A stretch of 61,797 nucleotides of DNA from Clostridia bacterium (GTDB lineage: Bacteria > Bacillota > Clostridia > Christensenellales > Borkfalkiaceae). Position numbers and translations under genes: made by a program. Positions 13,364 through 22,500 of this stretch are shown here, one piece after another. The DNA is taken from positions 1-61,797 of the forward strand of contig JAGAKN010000011.1 of NCBI GenBank assembly GCA_017625565.1. The letters are read 5' to 3'. The notes under the pieces are model-generated. The model did not search any database. It was not told where the DNA came from and was given only the letters and a program-made list of their open reading frames with translations. How positions within the stretch are numbered: position 1 is the stretch's first letter; the number at the start of each line of letters is the position of its first letter.

Positions 13364-15964
13364 TTATTTTTCGTTGCGTTTCGAGAAAGTGTAGAAGAAT
13401 GCCGTGAAGATCAAGATATTCAGCAAATACCCAACCGGAATGACGATAAACGCAAGCAACTCGGGTAAAACGGAGATTTGCGCTTTGCAATACACGGCGA
13501 TCATGGATACGACGATTACGGAGATGACGAATAGTACCGTATTCGTTAAGACGTACGACGGGTGTTTCTTCCGTCTAACTCTGGAGCGATATCCGCAGGC
13601 ATAGAGAATGGAACAAATCAGGAATACGATAAATCCACCAAGGAATCCGACGATCGGATACACTGCGGAAATTTGTAGCCATTCCTTTGCGAAGAAGACC
13701 AAAAGACACTCGAAAGCGATGATACAGAACACGATAAATGCCGATTTAAATAAGGTAGCGCCCACGTTGTAAAAACGTCCTGCCGATTTGGTTTGCGCGG
13801 TCGCGTAAGCCGTTTCCGTTGCAACGTTGTTTTGCGCATAGCTACGCATTGTGCCTGCGGTGTTTAAACGAATACCGTCCGATTGCGCTTGTTCCCGTAA
13901 GTTTCCGTAAGGATCGGTGGGGTAGGGCGCGCTCGGCGCGTATCCGCCAACTCCGCCAACGTATTGATCGTAGTATTGTGGAACGCCTCGCGTTTGGAAA
14001 TCCATCAACCGTTCGTGTAAAGCGTTTTCGCGTTGTGTGATGGCGCGTTCGCGTTCTTGCAGTTCTGCCATGCGCACTTGTAAGCCTGACGCGTCGTCCA
14101 ACGCTTTCTTTTGTGCGTCCATACGTTCTTTTTCGTTTTCGGATTTTTCTTCCGCGAATTTTTGTTTTTCTATTTCAAACGTTTCTTTTTCTTGCGCTAA
14201 CGCCCGTACGTCGTTTTCGTGTTTTTGCCGTTCGTTTTGCAGAGCCAAGCGCTCGTTTTCCATCTTTTCTAAATTTTCATTGAAAAGTTTTACCTGCGAA
14301 TTGTAGGACGTGAGTTTTTCCGCAAGTTCAAATTGTTGTGCCGAAAGGGCGTTTTTGCGAGCGATAAACTCCAACTGTTGTTGATTGTAAACGGTTTGTC
14401 TTGCCGAGAGTTCCTTTTGTTGTTGCTGGAGAACGGATAGATCGTCCTGTAAAGTTTGGCTACGGCTGTAGAGTTCGTTTTCACGACGTTCCAAGTCCGA
14501 CGCTTGCCGTTGTAATTCTTCGGCGGATTCACTCGTTTCTAAGTGTTTGGATTCTAGCTCTCGCTGTTGCGTGGAAACTTTGTATTCCTGTTGCGTGATT
14601 TCGTAAGCCTTCTTGTCGATTTGCTCGCGTTCGGATTGCAGGGCGGATTGTAATTCGCGCAAGCGTTCCCGTTCGGTTTCCAAAGCGAGTTTTTCTTTTT
14701 CCAATGCTTCGTTGTCGCTTCGTAAAGTGTTGCGTTCAACTTCCAAAATTTCCAACTGTGTTTTCAATTCCGCACGCTCGTTTTCCAAAGCGGATAACGC
14801 TTCAACGTCGTTTGTTTCGTGGAAAGCTTCGATGGCTTTTTCTCTATCCAGGAGTTCGTGTTCCTTATCCGACAACGTAGCCTGCAAAGCGTTCAAACGT
14901 TCCGTTTCTTCGGCGTTTGCGCGTTTTTCTTCGTCGAATTTTTCTTTTTGTGCGTCGAATTGCGCTTGTTGCGCGCGCAGTTCCAAACTACGGTTGTAAA
15001 ATTCCGTGGATTTGTTTTCGTATTCGCTTTTTAAAAGTTGCAAGGAGTTCTCTTGCGTTGCTATCGCGGAGTTTAAAGAAAGGATAACTGCTTTCTTATC
15101 TTCCAATTCCGTAGCGAGCGCTGTATTTTCTGCCTGCAATTTCGATAACTCCAACGCGCTTTCTTCGTTAAAGGCGAGTTGTTGTTTTTCCAACATTTCC
15201 TTTAAGGAAAGGATTTCGGCGTTTTGTTGTTCGAGTTCGGTTTTTGCCTGCGCGATTTCCTGTTCTTTTTCCGCAAGCTCTAATTCTTTAACGTCGATTT
15301 CGCCTTGTTTTTCGTTGAGCGCTTGGTGTTGGGCTTCCAATTCCCGTTTTTGGTTTTCAATTTGCGTTTGCAATTCCTTGAAATCCGTTTTTTGGCTGGA
15401 AAGGGATGAGCTTTGCGCGGATAAAAGGGAACGTTCCCGTTGCAATTCATTGCGTAAATTATTCAAAGCGATTTTTTCATCATTTAAAGCTTTCTCGCGT
15501 GCGGAAAGGGTGGCTTTTAAATCTACCAACTCTTTTTGTTTTTCGGTGATGAAAGAAAAGTCGTAATGCGCGTTTCCGTCGGAGATTAAACTGTCGATAA
15601 TCGTCCGAGAGTATTCCCAATCGGACAGATTCTGCTCGGTGACTTGTTTTCCAAGGTCGGTTAAAGAGAAATACTTTCTTTGTCCGCCGTTGGAAAATTC
15701 CCCGTGATAGGAAGTCACGTAGCGCAGTTTTTCCAAACGCTTTAAGGCGCTATATAAAGTGGGTTGCTTAATCGTGTACAAGCCACCGCTTTTCTTCTCG
15801 ATATCCGCGATGATTTCATACCCGTATTTATCGCCGTCGTATAAACAGCGTAAAATAATCGTATTGATGTGTCCGCGGATTAGATCGGAGCTAATGTCGT
15901 AATTTTGTTCTTCTCCACCGGTGAGCGTAGCATCTTGTTCGGTGAGCAAGTCCATTTCTTCCAT
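13364..15964 (-). CDS. PadR-type DNA-binding domain fused to a very long coiled coil and a membrane domain
   Basis: ATG 15964 was chosen because TAGGAG precedes it by 6 bp; this gives 866 residues. Residues about 28-125 form a PadR winged helix: IRGHINTIILRCLYDGDKYG, then LYTIKQPTLYSALKRLEK and the wing segment GGQRKYFSLTDLGK. Residues about 135-650 are an almost unbroken Glu/Gln/Lys/Leu heptad coiled coil. A short Pro/Tyr/Gly-rich linker follows, and four hydrophobic helices occupy the last ~130 residues. PadR proteins are normally 100-200 residues and soluble. A membrane-tethered version with a coiled-coil spacer of roughly 75 nm could couple DNA position to the membrane or to cell structure. 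Function unknown. Confidence 0.75.
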   Translation of the reverse strand: MEEMDLLTEQDATLTGGEEQNYDISSDLIRGHINTIILRCLYDGDKYGYEIIADIEKKSGGLYTIKQPTLYSALKRLEKLRYVTSYHGEFSNGGQRKYFSLTDLGKQVTEQNLSDWEYSRTIIDSLISDGNAHYDFSFITEKQKELVDLKATLSAREKALNDEKIALNNLRNELQRERSLLSAQSSSLSSQKTDFKELQTQIENQKRELEAQHQALNEKQGEIDVKELELAEKEQEIAQAKTELEQQNAEILSLKEMLEKQQLAFNEESALELSKLQAENTALATELEDKKAVILSLNSAIATQENSLQLLKSEYENKSTEFYNRSLELRAQQAQFDAQKEKFDEEKRANAEETERLNALQATLSDKEHELLDREKAIEAFHETNDVEALSALENERAELKTQLEILEVERNTLRSDNEALEKEKLALETERERLRELQSALQSEREQIDKKAYEITQQEYKVSTQQRELESKHLETSESAEELQRQASDLERRENELYSRSQTLQDDLSVLQQQQKELSARQTVYNQQQLEFIARKNALSAQQFELAEKLTSYNSQVKLFNENLEKMENERLALQNERQKHENDVRALAQEKETFEIEKQKFAEEKSENEKERMDAQKKALDDASGLQVRMAELQERERAITQRENALHERLMDFQTRGVPQYYDQYVGGVGGYAPSAPYPTDPYGNLREQAQSDGIRLNTAGTMRSYAQNNVATETAYATAQTKSAGRFYNVGATLFKSAFIVFCIIAFECLLVFFAKEWLQISAVYPIVGFLGGFIVFLICSILYACGYRSRVRRKKHPSYVLTNTVLFVISVIVVSMIAVYCKAQISVLPELLAFIVIPVGYLLNILIFTAFFYTFSKRNEK

Positions 15965-15990
15965 AGTTGTTCTCCTACGTGTTTTTATAT

Positions 15991-16026
15991 CTGACAAAGT
16001 ACTACTATGTCAGGGATAATATGATG
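15991..16026. repeat. Partial palindromic repeat (copy D) and possible operator of the PadR fusion gene
   Basis: CTGACA (15991-15996) and TGTCAG (16008-16013) form an inverted repeat inside the leader of the PadR fusion gene. The flanking TACTACTATGTCA..GATAATA resembles one half of the palindromic repeats at 7.5 and 35.9 kb. PadR regulators often bind ATGT...ACAT dyads in their own promoter region. Confidence 0.45.
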
Positions 16027-16091
16027 CGCGACAACCACGAAAAACCCTGAAAATAAAAGAGATTGCGCTATTTTGGTTTGTCACATAAAGT

Positions 16092-16120
16092 ATTATATCA
16101 TAAATAAGACTTCTTGTCAA
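16092..16120 (-). promoter_or_regulatory. Consensus sigma-A promoter of the PadR fusion gene
   Basis: On the minus strand, perfect -35 TTGACA (16115-16120), 17-bp spacer, perfect -10 TATAAT (16092-16097). The leader is about 120 nt long and contains the CTGACA/TGTCAG dyad. Confidence 0.9.
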
Positions 16121-16190
16121 GGGCTTGACGAAAGAAATTCGTTGGTTTGTGAAAAAGATTGTAAAAAATTGGGAAAATTTAGCGAGCGGA

Positions 16191-16219
16191 TTGACTTTTT
16201 TTAAAAAAGATGCTATACT
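16191..16219 (+). promoter_or_regulatory. Sigma-A promoter immediately before the thioesterase ATG
   Basis: TTGACT (16191-16196), 17-bp spacer, TATACT (16214-16219). The ATG is at 16226, where transcription would begin, predicting a leaderless or nearly leaderless mRNA. Confidence 0.85.
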
Positions 16220-16225
16220 TGCATT

Positions 16226-16990
16226 ATGGAATTATACGAACACGTCGGGCGCTTTACGGTAAAATTTTGCGACGCCGATTTTAAGGACGATTTGAAGATT
16301 TCTACGCTACTTGCGCTACTGGAAGAAGTAGCTTGCGCGAGCGCGGAAGAATTGGGGTTTGGCTACGCTTTTGTAAAACCGAAAGGGTATGCGTTTATGG
16401 TGACGAATATTGCATGCGAAATTTATCATTTGCCTGTAATCGGCGAAAAAATTACACTTAAAACTTGGCCTACGCCACCGTCGCACGTGATTTTCGGGCG
16501 CGAATATCAAATGCTGTCTGAAAGCAACGAAGTGTTGGTAAACGCGTCGTCGAGATGGTGTCTAATCGATAGAAAAACGGAGAAACTCCTGCAATCAAAA
16601 GTTTTGGACAATCAGGATTATTCCACGTATAATCAGACGAAAGTCTTGCAAAACGTGCGTTGGAAAATCCCTGCGTTTTCCAAGGAAGAAGGCGAATTGC
16701 GTTTTTCGATTACCATTGCCAATTCGGAATACGACCATAACTTTCACGTCAACAATACGCGTTATGCGGATTATGCCTTAAACTGTTTTTCCGTTGCGGA
16801 ATTGTCCAAGAAGAAACTTGAGAAGTTTTCCATTTCTTACGTCAAACAATGTAAAGAAGGCGAAACGCTGTCTTTTTACCGCAAACAAACGGGAGGCGGG
16901 GAATATTGCACGCAAGGCTTTAACGAACGTGGAGAGTTGGTCGTGCAAGCCAATCTACTTTTTTCTGAAACGCTTGGGGGCGAAGTATGA
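16226..16990 (+). CDS. Acyl-ACP thioesterase (FatA/FatB-like)
   Basis: The 254-residue protein is a double hotdog fold. The N-terminal half has FTVKFCDADFKDDLKISTLL and the substrate-pocket region GFGYAFVKPKGYAFMVTNI, then TLKTWPTPP and SSRWCLIDRKT. The C-terminal half has DHNFHVNNTRYADYALN, whose Asn/His region holds the catalytic residues in this family. It releases free fatty acids from acyl-carrier protein. No ribosome site precedes ATG 16226 and the -10 box ends 6 bp before it, so translation may start on a leaderless transcript. argJ overlaps its stop by 4 bp. Confidence 0.85.
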   Translation: MELYEHVGRFTVKFCDADFKDDLKISTLLALLEEVACASAEELGFGYAFVKPKGYAFMVTNIACEIYHLPVIGEKITLKTWPTPPSHVIFGREYQMLSESNEVLVNASSRWCLIDRKTEKLLQSKVLDNQDYSTYNQTKVLQNVRWKIPAFSKEEGELRFSITIANSEYDHNFHVNNTRYADYALNCFSVAELSKKKLEKFSISYVKQCKEGETLSFYRKQTGGGEYCTQGFNERGELVVQANLLFSETLGGEV

Positions 16991-18192
16991 GAAAAAATGC
17001 CGTAAACAAGCAATTACGTCCGATTGACGGTGGGGTTTGCGCGCCGTCGGGTTTTCGGGCGAACGGAATTGACGCAGGTATCACTGACGACGGACAATTG
17101 GATTTCGCTTTAATCGTTGCAGACAAACTTTGTCCGACGGCTTGCGTATACTCGTCCATATTGCCGTACGGCGCAACGGCGACCGTCACGCAAAAACACA
17201 TCAAAAACGGTTATGCGCAAGCGATTTTGGCGCATAGTGGAATTGCAAACGTCTATCAAACGGACGGTATTGCGATGGCGGAGCGTATCAGTAGCTTGTT
17301 AGAAGAAGTGCCGTTAGGGGTTCGCGCGGAAGACGTAGTACTTGCCTCGACGGGGATTGTTGGAAAGCCGTTAAATATTTTGCCTTTCGAGAGAGCAAAG
17401 ACTGCTTTGGTGAATGGTTTAGAGAGAAGTGACGTGGCAAGCAAACGGGTTGCGGAAGCGTTGATGACGACGGATCGGGAGTGTAAACAGCTCTCTTACG
17501 AGTTTGATCTTGGGGACGTCGTTTGCAAAATCGGTGCGGTTTTCAAAGGCAATGCGCGCGTTTGCCCGAATATGGCAACGACGTTGGTGTTTCTAACGAC
17601 GGACGTGAATATTTCGGTTGAAATGCTACAAAAAGCATTAAAAAGCGCAACGAACGATACGTTGAATATGCTCAATGTGGACGGCGTTTCCTCGCCGAAC
17701 GATACCGTATGTATCATGGCGAACGGAAAGGCGGGGAATTATCGGATTAGCGTGCAGGACACGGAATATCAAAAGTTCTTATTTTTATTGAAAAAGGTTT
17801 TAGAGAACGTTTGTCAAAAGATAATTCGCGATGGTGGCTCGAAAGTATTGCTGGCTAAGGTGACGGGCGCAAAATCCAAGCAAATTGCCCGTACGGTTGC
17901 CAAATCATTGATTTCTATCTTCGGGGAACGCGGAAAGTGCGTCCAAGCACAGTGGTCCGCGGAAACGTTGTTGTATGCCGTAATGTCGGCGCGAGAAAGC
18001 GCGGATTTATTCAAGGCGCGTGTTTGGGTGACGTTGGACGGATGCAAGGTGGGCGTTTTTGAAACGGGACGCTTGATAACACTTAGCGAGAGTACTGTGA
18101 TGCGCTTGTTGGATGCGGACGAGATGGAAATTTGCGTGGATTTCGGCGAGGGGAATTATTCCGCGATATCCTTTGGCAGAAGAGAGAGATGA
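16987..18192 (+). CDS. argJ: Bifunctional glutamate N-acetyltransferase / ornithine acetyltransferase ArgJ
   Basis: The protein has 401 residues. ArgJ recycles the acetyl group between acetylornithine and glutamate in arginine synthesis. It is made as a precursor that cleaves itself before a Thr nucleophile. The processing site is visible as CPNMATTL with Thr198. The preceding sequence NARV departs from the usual GMI. The N-terminal GGVCAPSGFRANGIDAGI and the NDTVCIMANGKA segment fit the family. No other arg biosynthesis gene is nearby. The start codon overlaps the thioesterase stop (ATGA), so expression is coupled. Other arg genes must lie elsewhere. Confidence 0.88.
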   Translation: MRKNAVNKQLRPIDGGVCAPSGFRANGIDAGITDDGQLDFALIVADKLCPTACVYSSILPYGATATVTQKHIKNGYAQAILAHSGIANVYQTDGIAMAERISSLLEEVPLGVRAEDVVLASTGIVGKPLNILPFERAKTALVNGLERSDVASKRVAEALMTTDRECKQLSYEFDLGDVVCKIGAVFKGNARVCPNMATTLVFLTTDVNISVEMLQKALKSATNDTLNMLNVDGVSSPNDTVCIMANGKAGNYRISVQDTEYQKFLFLLKKVLENVCQKIIRDGGSKVLLAKVTGAKSKQIARTVAKSLISIFGERGKCVQAQWSAETLLYAVMSARESADLFKARVWVTLDGCKVGVFETGRLITLSESTVMRLLDADEMEICVDFGEGNYSAISFGRRER

Positions 18193-18238
18193 GTTTTGTC
18201 TTTTTTTCACAAAAAACGGAAAAACTGCCTTCGAACCG

Positions 18239-18267
18239 TTGACAAATTCACGCGCGCGTGCTATAAT
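18239..18267 (+). promoter_or_regulatory. Sigma-A promoter of the carA-carB/dapF operon
   Basis: TTGACA (18239-18244), 17-bp spacer, TATAAT (18262-18267): both boxes perfect. It is followed by a roughly 210-nt leader that contains an intrinsic terminator, so expression is probably controlled by attenuation. Confidence 0.9.
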
Positions 18268-18289
18268 ACATAGAAATGGATGTGGACGT

Positions 18290-18409
18290 ATGAGAGAGTA
18301 TAAACCGATGGTAAAATCGAAGATAGAATGGACGGCAGACGGAGCTTACGGCAGTTCTGCCCGTTTTTCTGTTTTCCAAAAGGTTTTCATTTTTAGACAA
18401 GGGGACTGA
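18290..18409 (+). CDS. Possible 39-residue leader peptide upstream of carA
   Basis: A short frame starts at ATG 18290 (MREYKPMVKSKIEW...), 23 bp after the -10 box, and stops at 18407-18409 inside the left arm of the leader terminator. The ribosome site is weak. Translation to its stop would place a ribosome on the terminator stem, so it could take part in attenuation. There is no run of a single regulatory codon, apart from a Phe/Arg-rich end. It could equally be a chance frame. Confidence 0.3.
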   Translation: MREYKPMVKSKIEWTADGAYGSSARFSVFQKVFIFRQGD

Positions 18410-18433
18410 TTTTCAAAATCAGTCTTATTTTTT
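18404..18433 (+). terminator. Leader terminator (attenuator) ahead of carA
   Basis: GACTGATTTT (18404-18413) pairs with AAAATCAGTC (18415-18424), followed by TTATTTTTT. It lies between the operon promoter and the carA start at 18486. I could not identify a convincing PyrR-binding loop or another known antiterminator. Confidence 0.75.
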
Positions 18434-18485
18434 ATAAAAACGCAATAAAACACAGGCAAAAATTTCACAGAAAGGAATATAGAAT

Positions 18486-19568
18486 ATGAGAAAGAAAAAG
18501 GTGTATTTAACTTTACAAAACGGTAGAGTATTTCAAGGATATCGTTTCGGCGCGGTAGGCAACGCGGAAGGCGAACTTGTTTTTTCCACAGGTATGGTCG
18601 GCTACGTTGAAACGTTGACGGATCCGTCCAACTACGGGCAAATCGTTGTACAAACGTTTCCGTTGATTGGAAATTACGGCATAAATCGCGCGGATGCGGA
18701 AAGCGAAAACGCTTGGGTAGCCGGGTACGTCGTTCGGGAATTTTCTGAAATCCCGTCCAACTTCCGTTCGGAAGAAAGTTTGGCGTCGTTTATGGAAGAA
18801 AAGGGCGTTATCGGCGTTTACGGGGTAGATACACGGGAATTGACAAGGATTTTACGGGAAGAAGGCGCGATGAACGCACGCATTTCCGCGAAACCGCTTA
18901 CCGATGAAGAAATAAAAGGTTTGTCTGCCGTTGCTATAAGCAACGCGGTGAAAGAAGTTGCACCGAAACAGCAAAGCGTTTATGGAAAGGATACGGCGAA
19001 ATACAAGGTTGCACTTTGGAATTTCGGTTCAAAGAAAAGCTCTGTAGAAACGATGGTAAACCGTGGTTGGAAAGTCGTCGATATGCCTTATAGCGCTACG
19101 GCGGAAGAGATTATGTGTTCGGGGGTAGACGGGGTAGTCGTCGGCGACGGACCTGGCGATCCGAAAGAAAATGCAGATGCGATTATAGAAATCAAGAAAT
19201 TACTTGGGAAACTTCCCGTCTTTGGCGTAGGGCTTGGGCATCAGTTGGTCGCCTTAGCGCTTGGCGCGGACACAGCGAAACAAAAACATGGACATCGGGG
19301 GAGCAATCAGCCTGTAAAATGCTTAAAATGCGGGCGCGTGTACGTTTCCACGCAAAACCACGGCTACGTTGTTTTGGATGATTCGGTGGCTTGCGGGAAA
19401 GTGCAATTTGTCAACGTGAACGACGGGACTTGCGAGGGGATTGTTTATGACGAGTTGAATGCGTTCACCGTACAATTCGCGCCGGAATCCTGTAGCGCGA
19501 CGGGAGAAGAAAATCCGTTGTTCAAACGGTTTGAAAGGATGATGGAAAAGGAGAAAGAACATGCCTAA
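18486..19568 (+). CDS. carA: Carbamoyl-phosphate synthase small subunit with a dead glutaminase site
   Basis: The 360-residue protein has the usual length. The N-terminal domain is clear: FQGYRFGAVGNAEGELVFST, TGMVGYVETLTDPSNYG, VYGVDTRELTRILRE. The C-terminal class I amidotransferase domain should present GxCLGHQ and YHPE. Here it reads GVGLGHQ, with Gly249 (codon GGG) in place of the nucleophile Cys, and QFAPE, with Ala332 (codon GCG) in place of the catalytic His; Glu334 remains. It can therefore not hydrolyse glutamine by the normal mechanism. It likely stabilises CarB, with free ammonia as nitrogen donor, as in CPS-I-type enzymes. carB overlaps its end by 8 bp. Confidence 0.93.
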   Translation: MRKKKVYLTLQNGRVFQGYRFGAVGNAEGELVFSTGMVGYVETLTDPSNYGQIVVQTFPLIGNYGINRADAESENAWVAGYVVREFSEIPSNFRSEESLASFMEEKGVIGVYGVDTRELTRILREEGAMNARISAKPLTDEEIKGLSAVAISNAVKEVAPKQQSVYGKDTAKYKVALWNFGSKKSSVETMVNRGWKVVDMPYSATAEEIMCSGVDGVVVGDGPGDPKENADAIIEIKKLLGKLPVFGVGLGHQLVALALGADTAKQKHGHRGSNQPVKCLKCGRVYVSTQNHGYVVLDDSVACGKVQFVNVNDGTCEGIVYDELNAFTVQFAPESCSATGEENPLFKRFERMMEKEKEHA

Positions 19569-22500
19569 GAGAAGTGATATTAAAAAAGTATTGGTAATCG
19601 GTTCCGGACCGATCGTCATCGGACAAGCCGCGGAATTTGACTACGCGGGGGCGCAAGCTTGTCGTGTTATGAAAAGCGAAGGGATTAACGTCGTTTTGTG
19701 TAATTCAAACCCAGCGACGATTATGACGGATAAAGCGCTCGCGGACGAAATCTATCTCGAACCGTTGACGGAAGACACGTTAAAACGGATTATCATCAAA
19801 GAAAAACCCGACAGTTTGTTGGCGTCGTTGGGCGGGCAAACGGGGTTGACGATGGGTTGTAAGCTTGCAAAATCGGGGTTCTTGGAGCAACACGGTGTAA
19901 AACTTATCGGTACGAAGTTGGATGCAATCGATCGTTCGGAAGATAGAGAACTCTTCAAAGCGACGATGGAAAAAATCCATCAACCTTGCGTTCCGTCGGA
20001 TATCGCGTATACGGTGGAAGAATGCGTAGCGATCGCGAATAAGCTTGGGTATCCCGTAATCGTTCGTCCTGCATACACCCTTGGTGGCGCAGGCGGTGGC
20101 GTTGCGTATAACGAAGAAGAATTGCGTTTGATTTCGCATAACGGGCTTATGCTTTCTCCGATTACGCAAGTTTTGATTGAAAAATATATTGCGGGTTGGA
20201 AAGAAATCGAGTTTGAAGTATTGCGTGATAGCGCAGGCAACGTATTGACGGTTTGTTCAATGGAAAACGTCGATCCCGTCGGGATTCATACGGGGGATTC
20301 GATTGTAGTTGCCCCTGCAGTCACTTTGTCGACCAAGGAATATAACATGCTCCGTACGTCCGCGCTTGCAATTATTAGCGAGTTGGGAATCGAAGGTGGC
20401 TGCAACGTACAATTTGCGTTAAACCCCGATTCGTTTGAGTATTCGGTGATCGAAGTAAATCCCAGAGTTAGCCGTTCCTCGGCGCTTGCGTCCAAGGCAA
20501 CGGGATTCCCGATTGCGAAGGTGACGTCAAAGATTGCGCTTGGGTACACGCTCGACGAAATCGTCAACGACGTGACGGGCAATACCTATGCTTGCTTTGA
20601 ACCTACGATCGACTATTTGGTTGTTAAGATGCCCAAGTGGCCGTTTGACAAGTTCTTATATGCGAAACGGGAGCTCGGTACGAGAATGAAAGCCACGGGC
20701 GAAGTCATGTCGATCGGTACGTCGTTTGAAATGGCAATGATGAAAGCGGTACGTGGCGCGGAAATTTCCTGTAGCACGTTCAACTATAAGAAATTCTTGC
20801 ATTCGACGAAAGAAGAATTGCTTGCGAAATTACCCGAAAAGACGGACGAACGCATTTTCGTTGTCTACGCGGCGTTGAAGAAAGGGGTGACGGTAGACGA
20901 AGTCTTTGCCATTACAAAAATCGACCGCTGGTTCTTGAATAAGTTTAAGAATTTGATTGCGTACGAAGAAGCTTTGGCTACGCAAAAACTCACGAGAGAA
21001 TTATACGAAACGGGTAAACGCCTTGGGTATTTGGATAAGGATATCGAGTTGTTTAGTGGTCAAAAGATCCCGTATAGAAGGAAAGTAGCCTATAAGATGG
21101 TAGACACTTGCGCGGCGGAATTCCCTGCGAAAACCCCGTATTTCTACTCCACGTTCGATCCAAAAGAACACGACGAAGCAAAGCCGTTCGTGGATAAGAG
21201 TAAGAAAAAACGTATCGTTGTTATCGGTTCTGGTCCGATTCGGATTGGGCAAGGTATCGAATTCGACTACTCGTCCGTGCATTGCGTATGGACGCTGAAA
21301 GAGCTCGGCTACGAAGTGGTCATTATCAACAACAATCCTGAAACGGTTTCTACGGACTTTGATACGGCGGATCGATTGTATTTCGAGCCGTTGACCCCCG
21401 AAGACGTACAACACGTACTCGACGTGGAAAAACCCTACGGCGTTATCATTACGTTCGGTGGGCAAACGGCGATCAATCTTTGTTCGTATTTTTCTACGCA
21501 CGGAATCCGTATTTTGGGTACGTCGGCAGATAGCGTAGACGCGGCGGAGGATAGAGAACGTTTTGAAGCGTTGTTGGATAAGTATTCCATTCCCCGTCCG
21601 AAAGCCATTACCGTTATGACGAAAGAAGAAGCACTTGTGGCGGCGGAAAAGTTGGGATATCCCGTTTTGCTCCGTCCGTCGTACGTAATCGGTGGGCAAA
21701 ATATGACGATTGCGTTCACGCAAGAAGACGTTTGCCGTTATATGGACGTCATTTTAGCGCAAGGGATTGAAAACCCTGTGCTTTGCGATAAGTATTTAAT
21801 GGGTACGGAGTTGGAAGTAGACGCGATTTCCGACGGTAAGGATGTATTAATCCCCGGGATCATGCAACATATCGAACGTACGGGGATTCACTCTGGGGAT
21901 TCGATTGCAGTATATCCGCCGTATAACTTGGAAGATACGATGCTCGAAAAGATTATTGAAGTTTCCACACAACTCGCTTTAGAGTTAAAGACGAAAGGCT
22001 TGATTAATATTCAGTACTTGATTTACCGCGGGCAATTATACGTTATCGAAGTCAACCCCCGCGCGTCGCGTACCGTACCGTATATTTCCAAGGTGACGGG
22101 CGTACCGATGGTAGAACTTGCTACGAAGATTATCGTCGGAGCGAAATTAAAGAAATTAGGCTATGGAACGGGGTTGTATCCGTCGTCGCCGTACGTTGCG
22201 GTAAAAGTACCCGTGTTCAGTTTTGAAAAATTAAACGACGTAAACTCGCAGTTGGGTCCGCAAATGAAATCTACCGGCGAAGTATTGGGCGTGGGAAAAA
22301 CGCTCGGAGAAGCGATGTTTAAGGGGCTTGTTTCGGCAGGGTTTAAAATGGTTCATCCGTCCGAACGCCGTCCCGTTGGCGTATATATGACCGTAAACGA
22401 TCAGGACAAACTCGACGTATTGACGATTGCGAAGAAGTTTGGAGACTTGGGTTGTACAATGTACGCGACGAAGGGTACGGCGAAAGTCATCAACGATTTG

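Noticed and set aside
18290..18409. T-box or amino-acid leader peptide for the car operon
   Set aside because: No T-box sequence and no run of Arg or other control codons is visible. Kept only as a low-confidence leader ORF.
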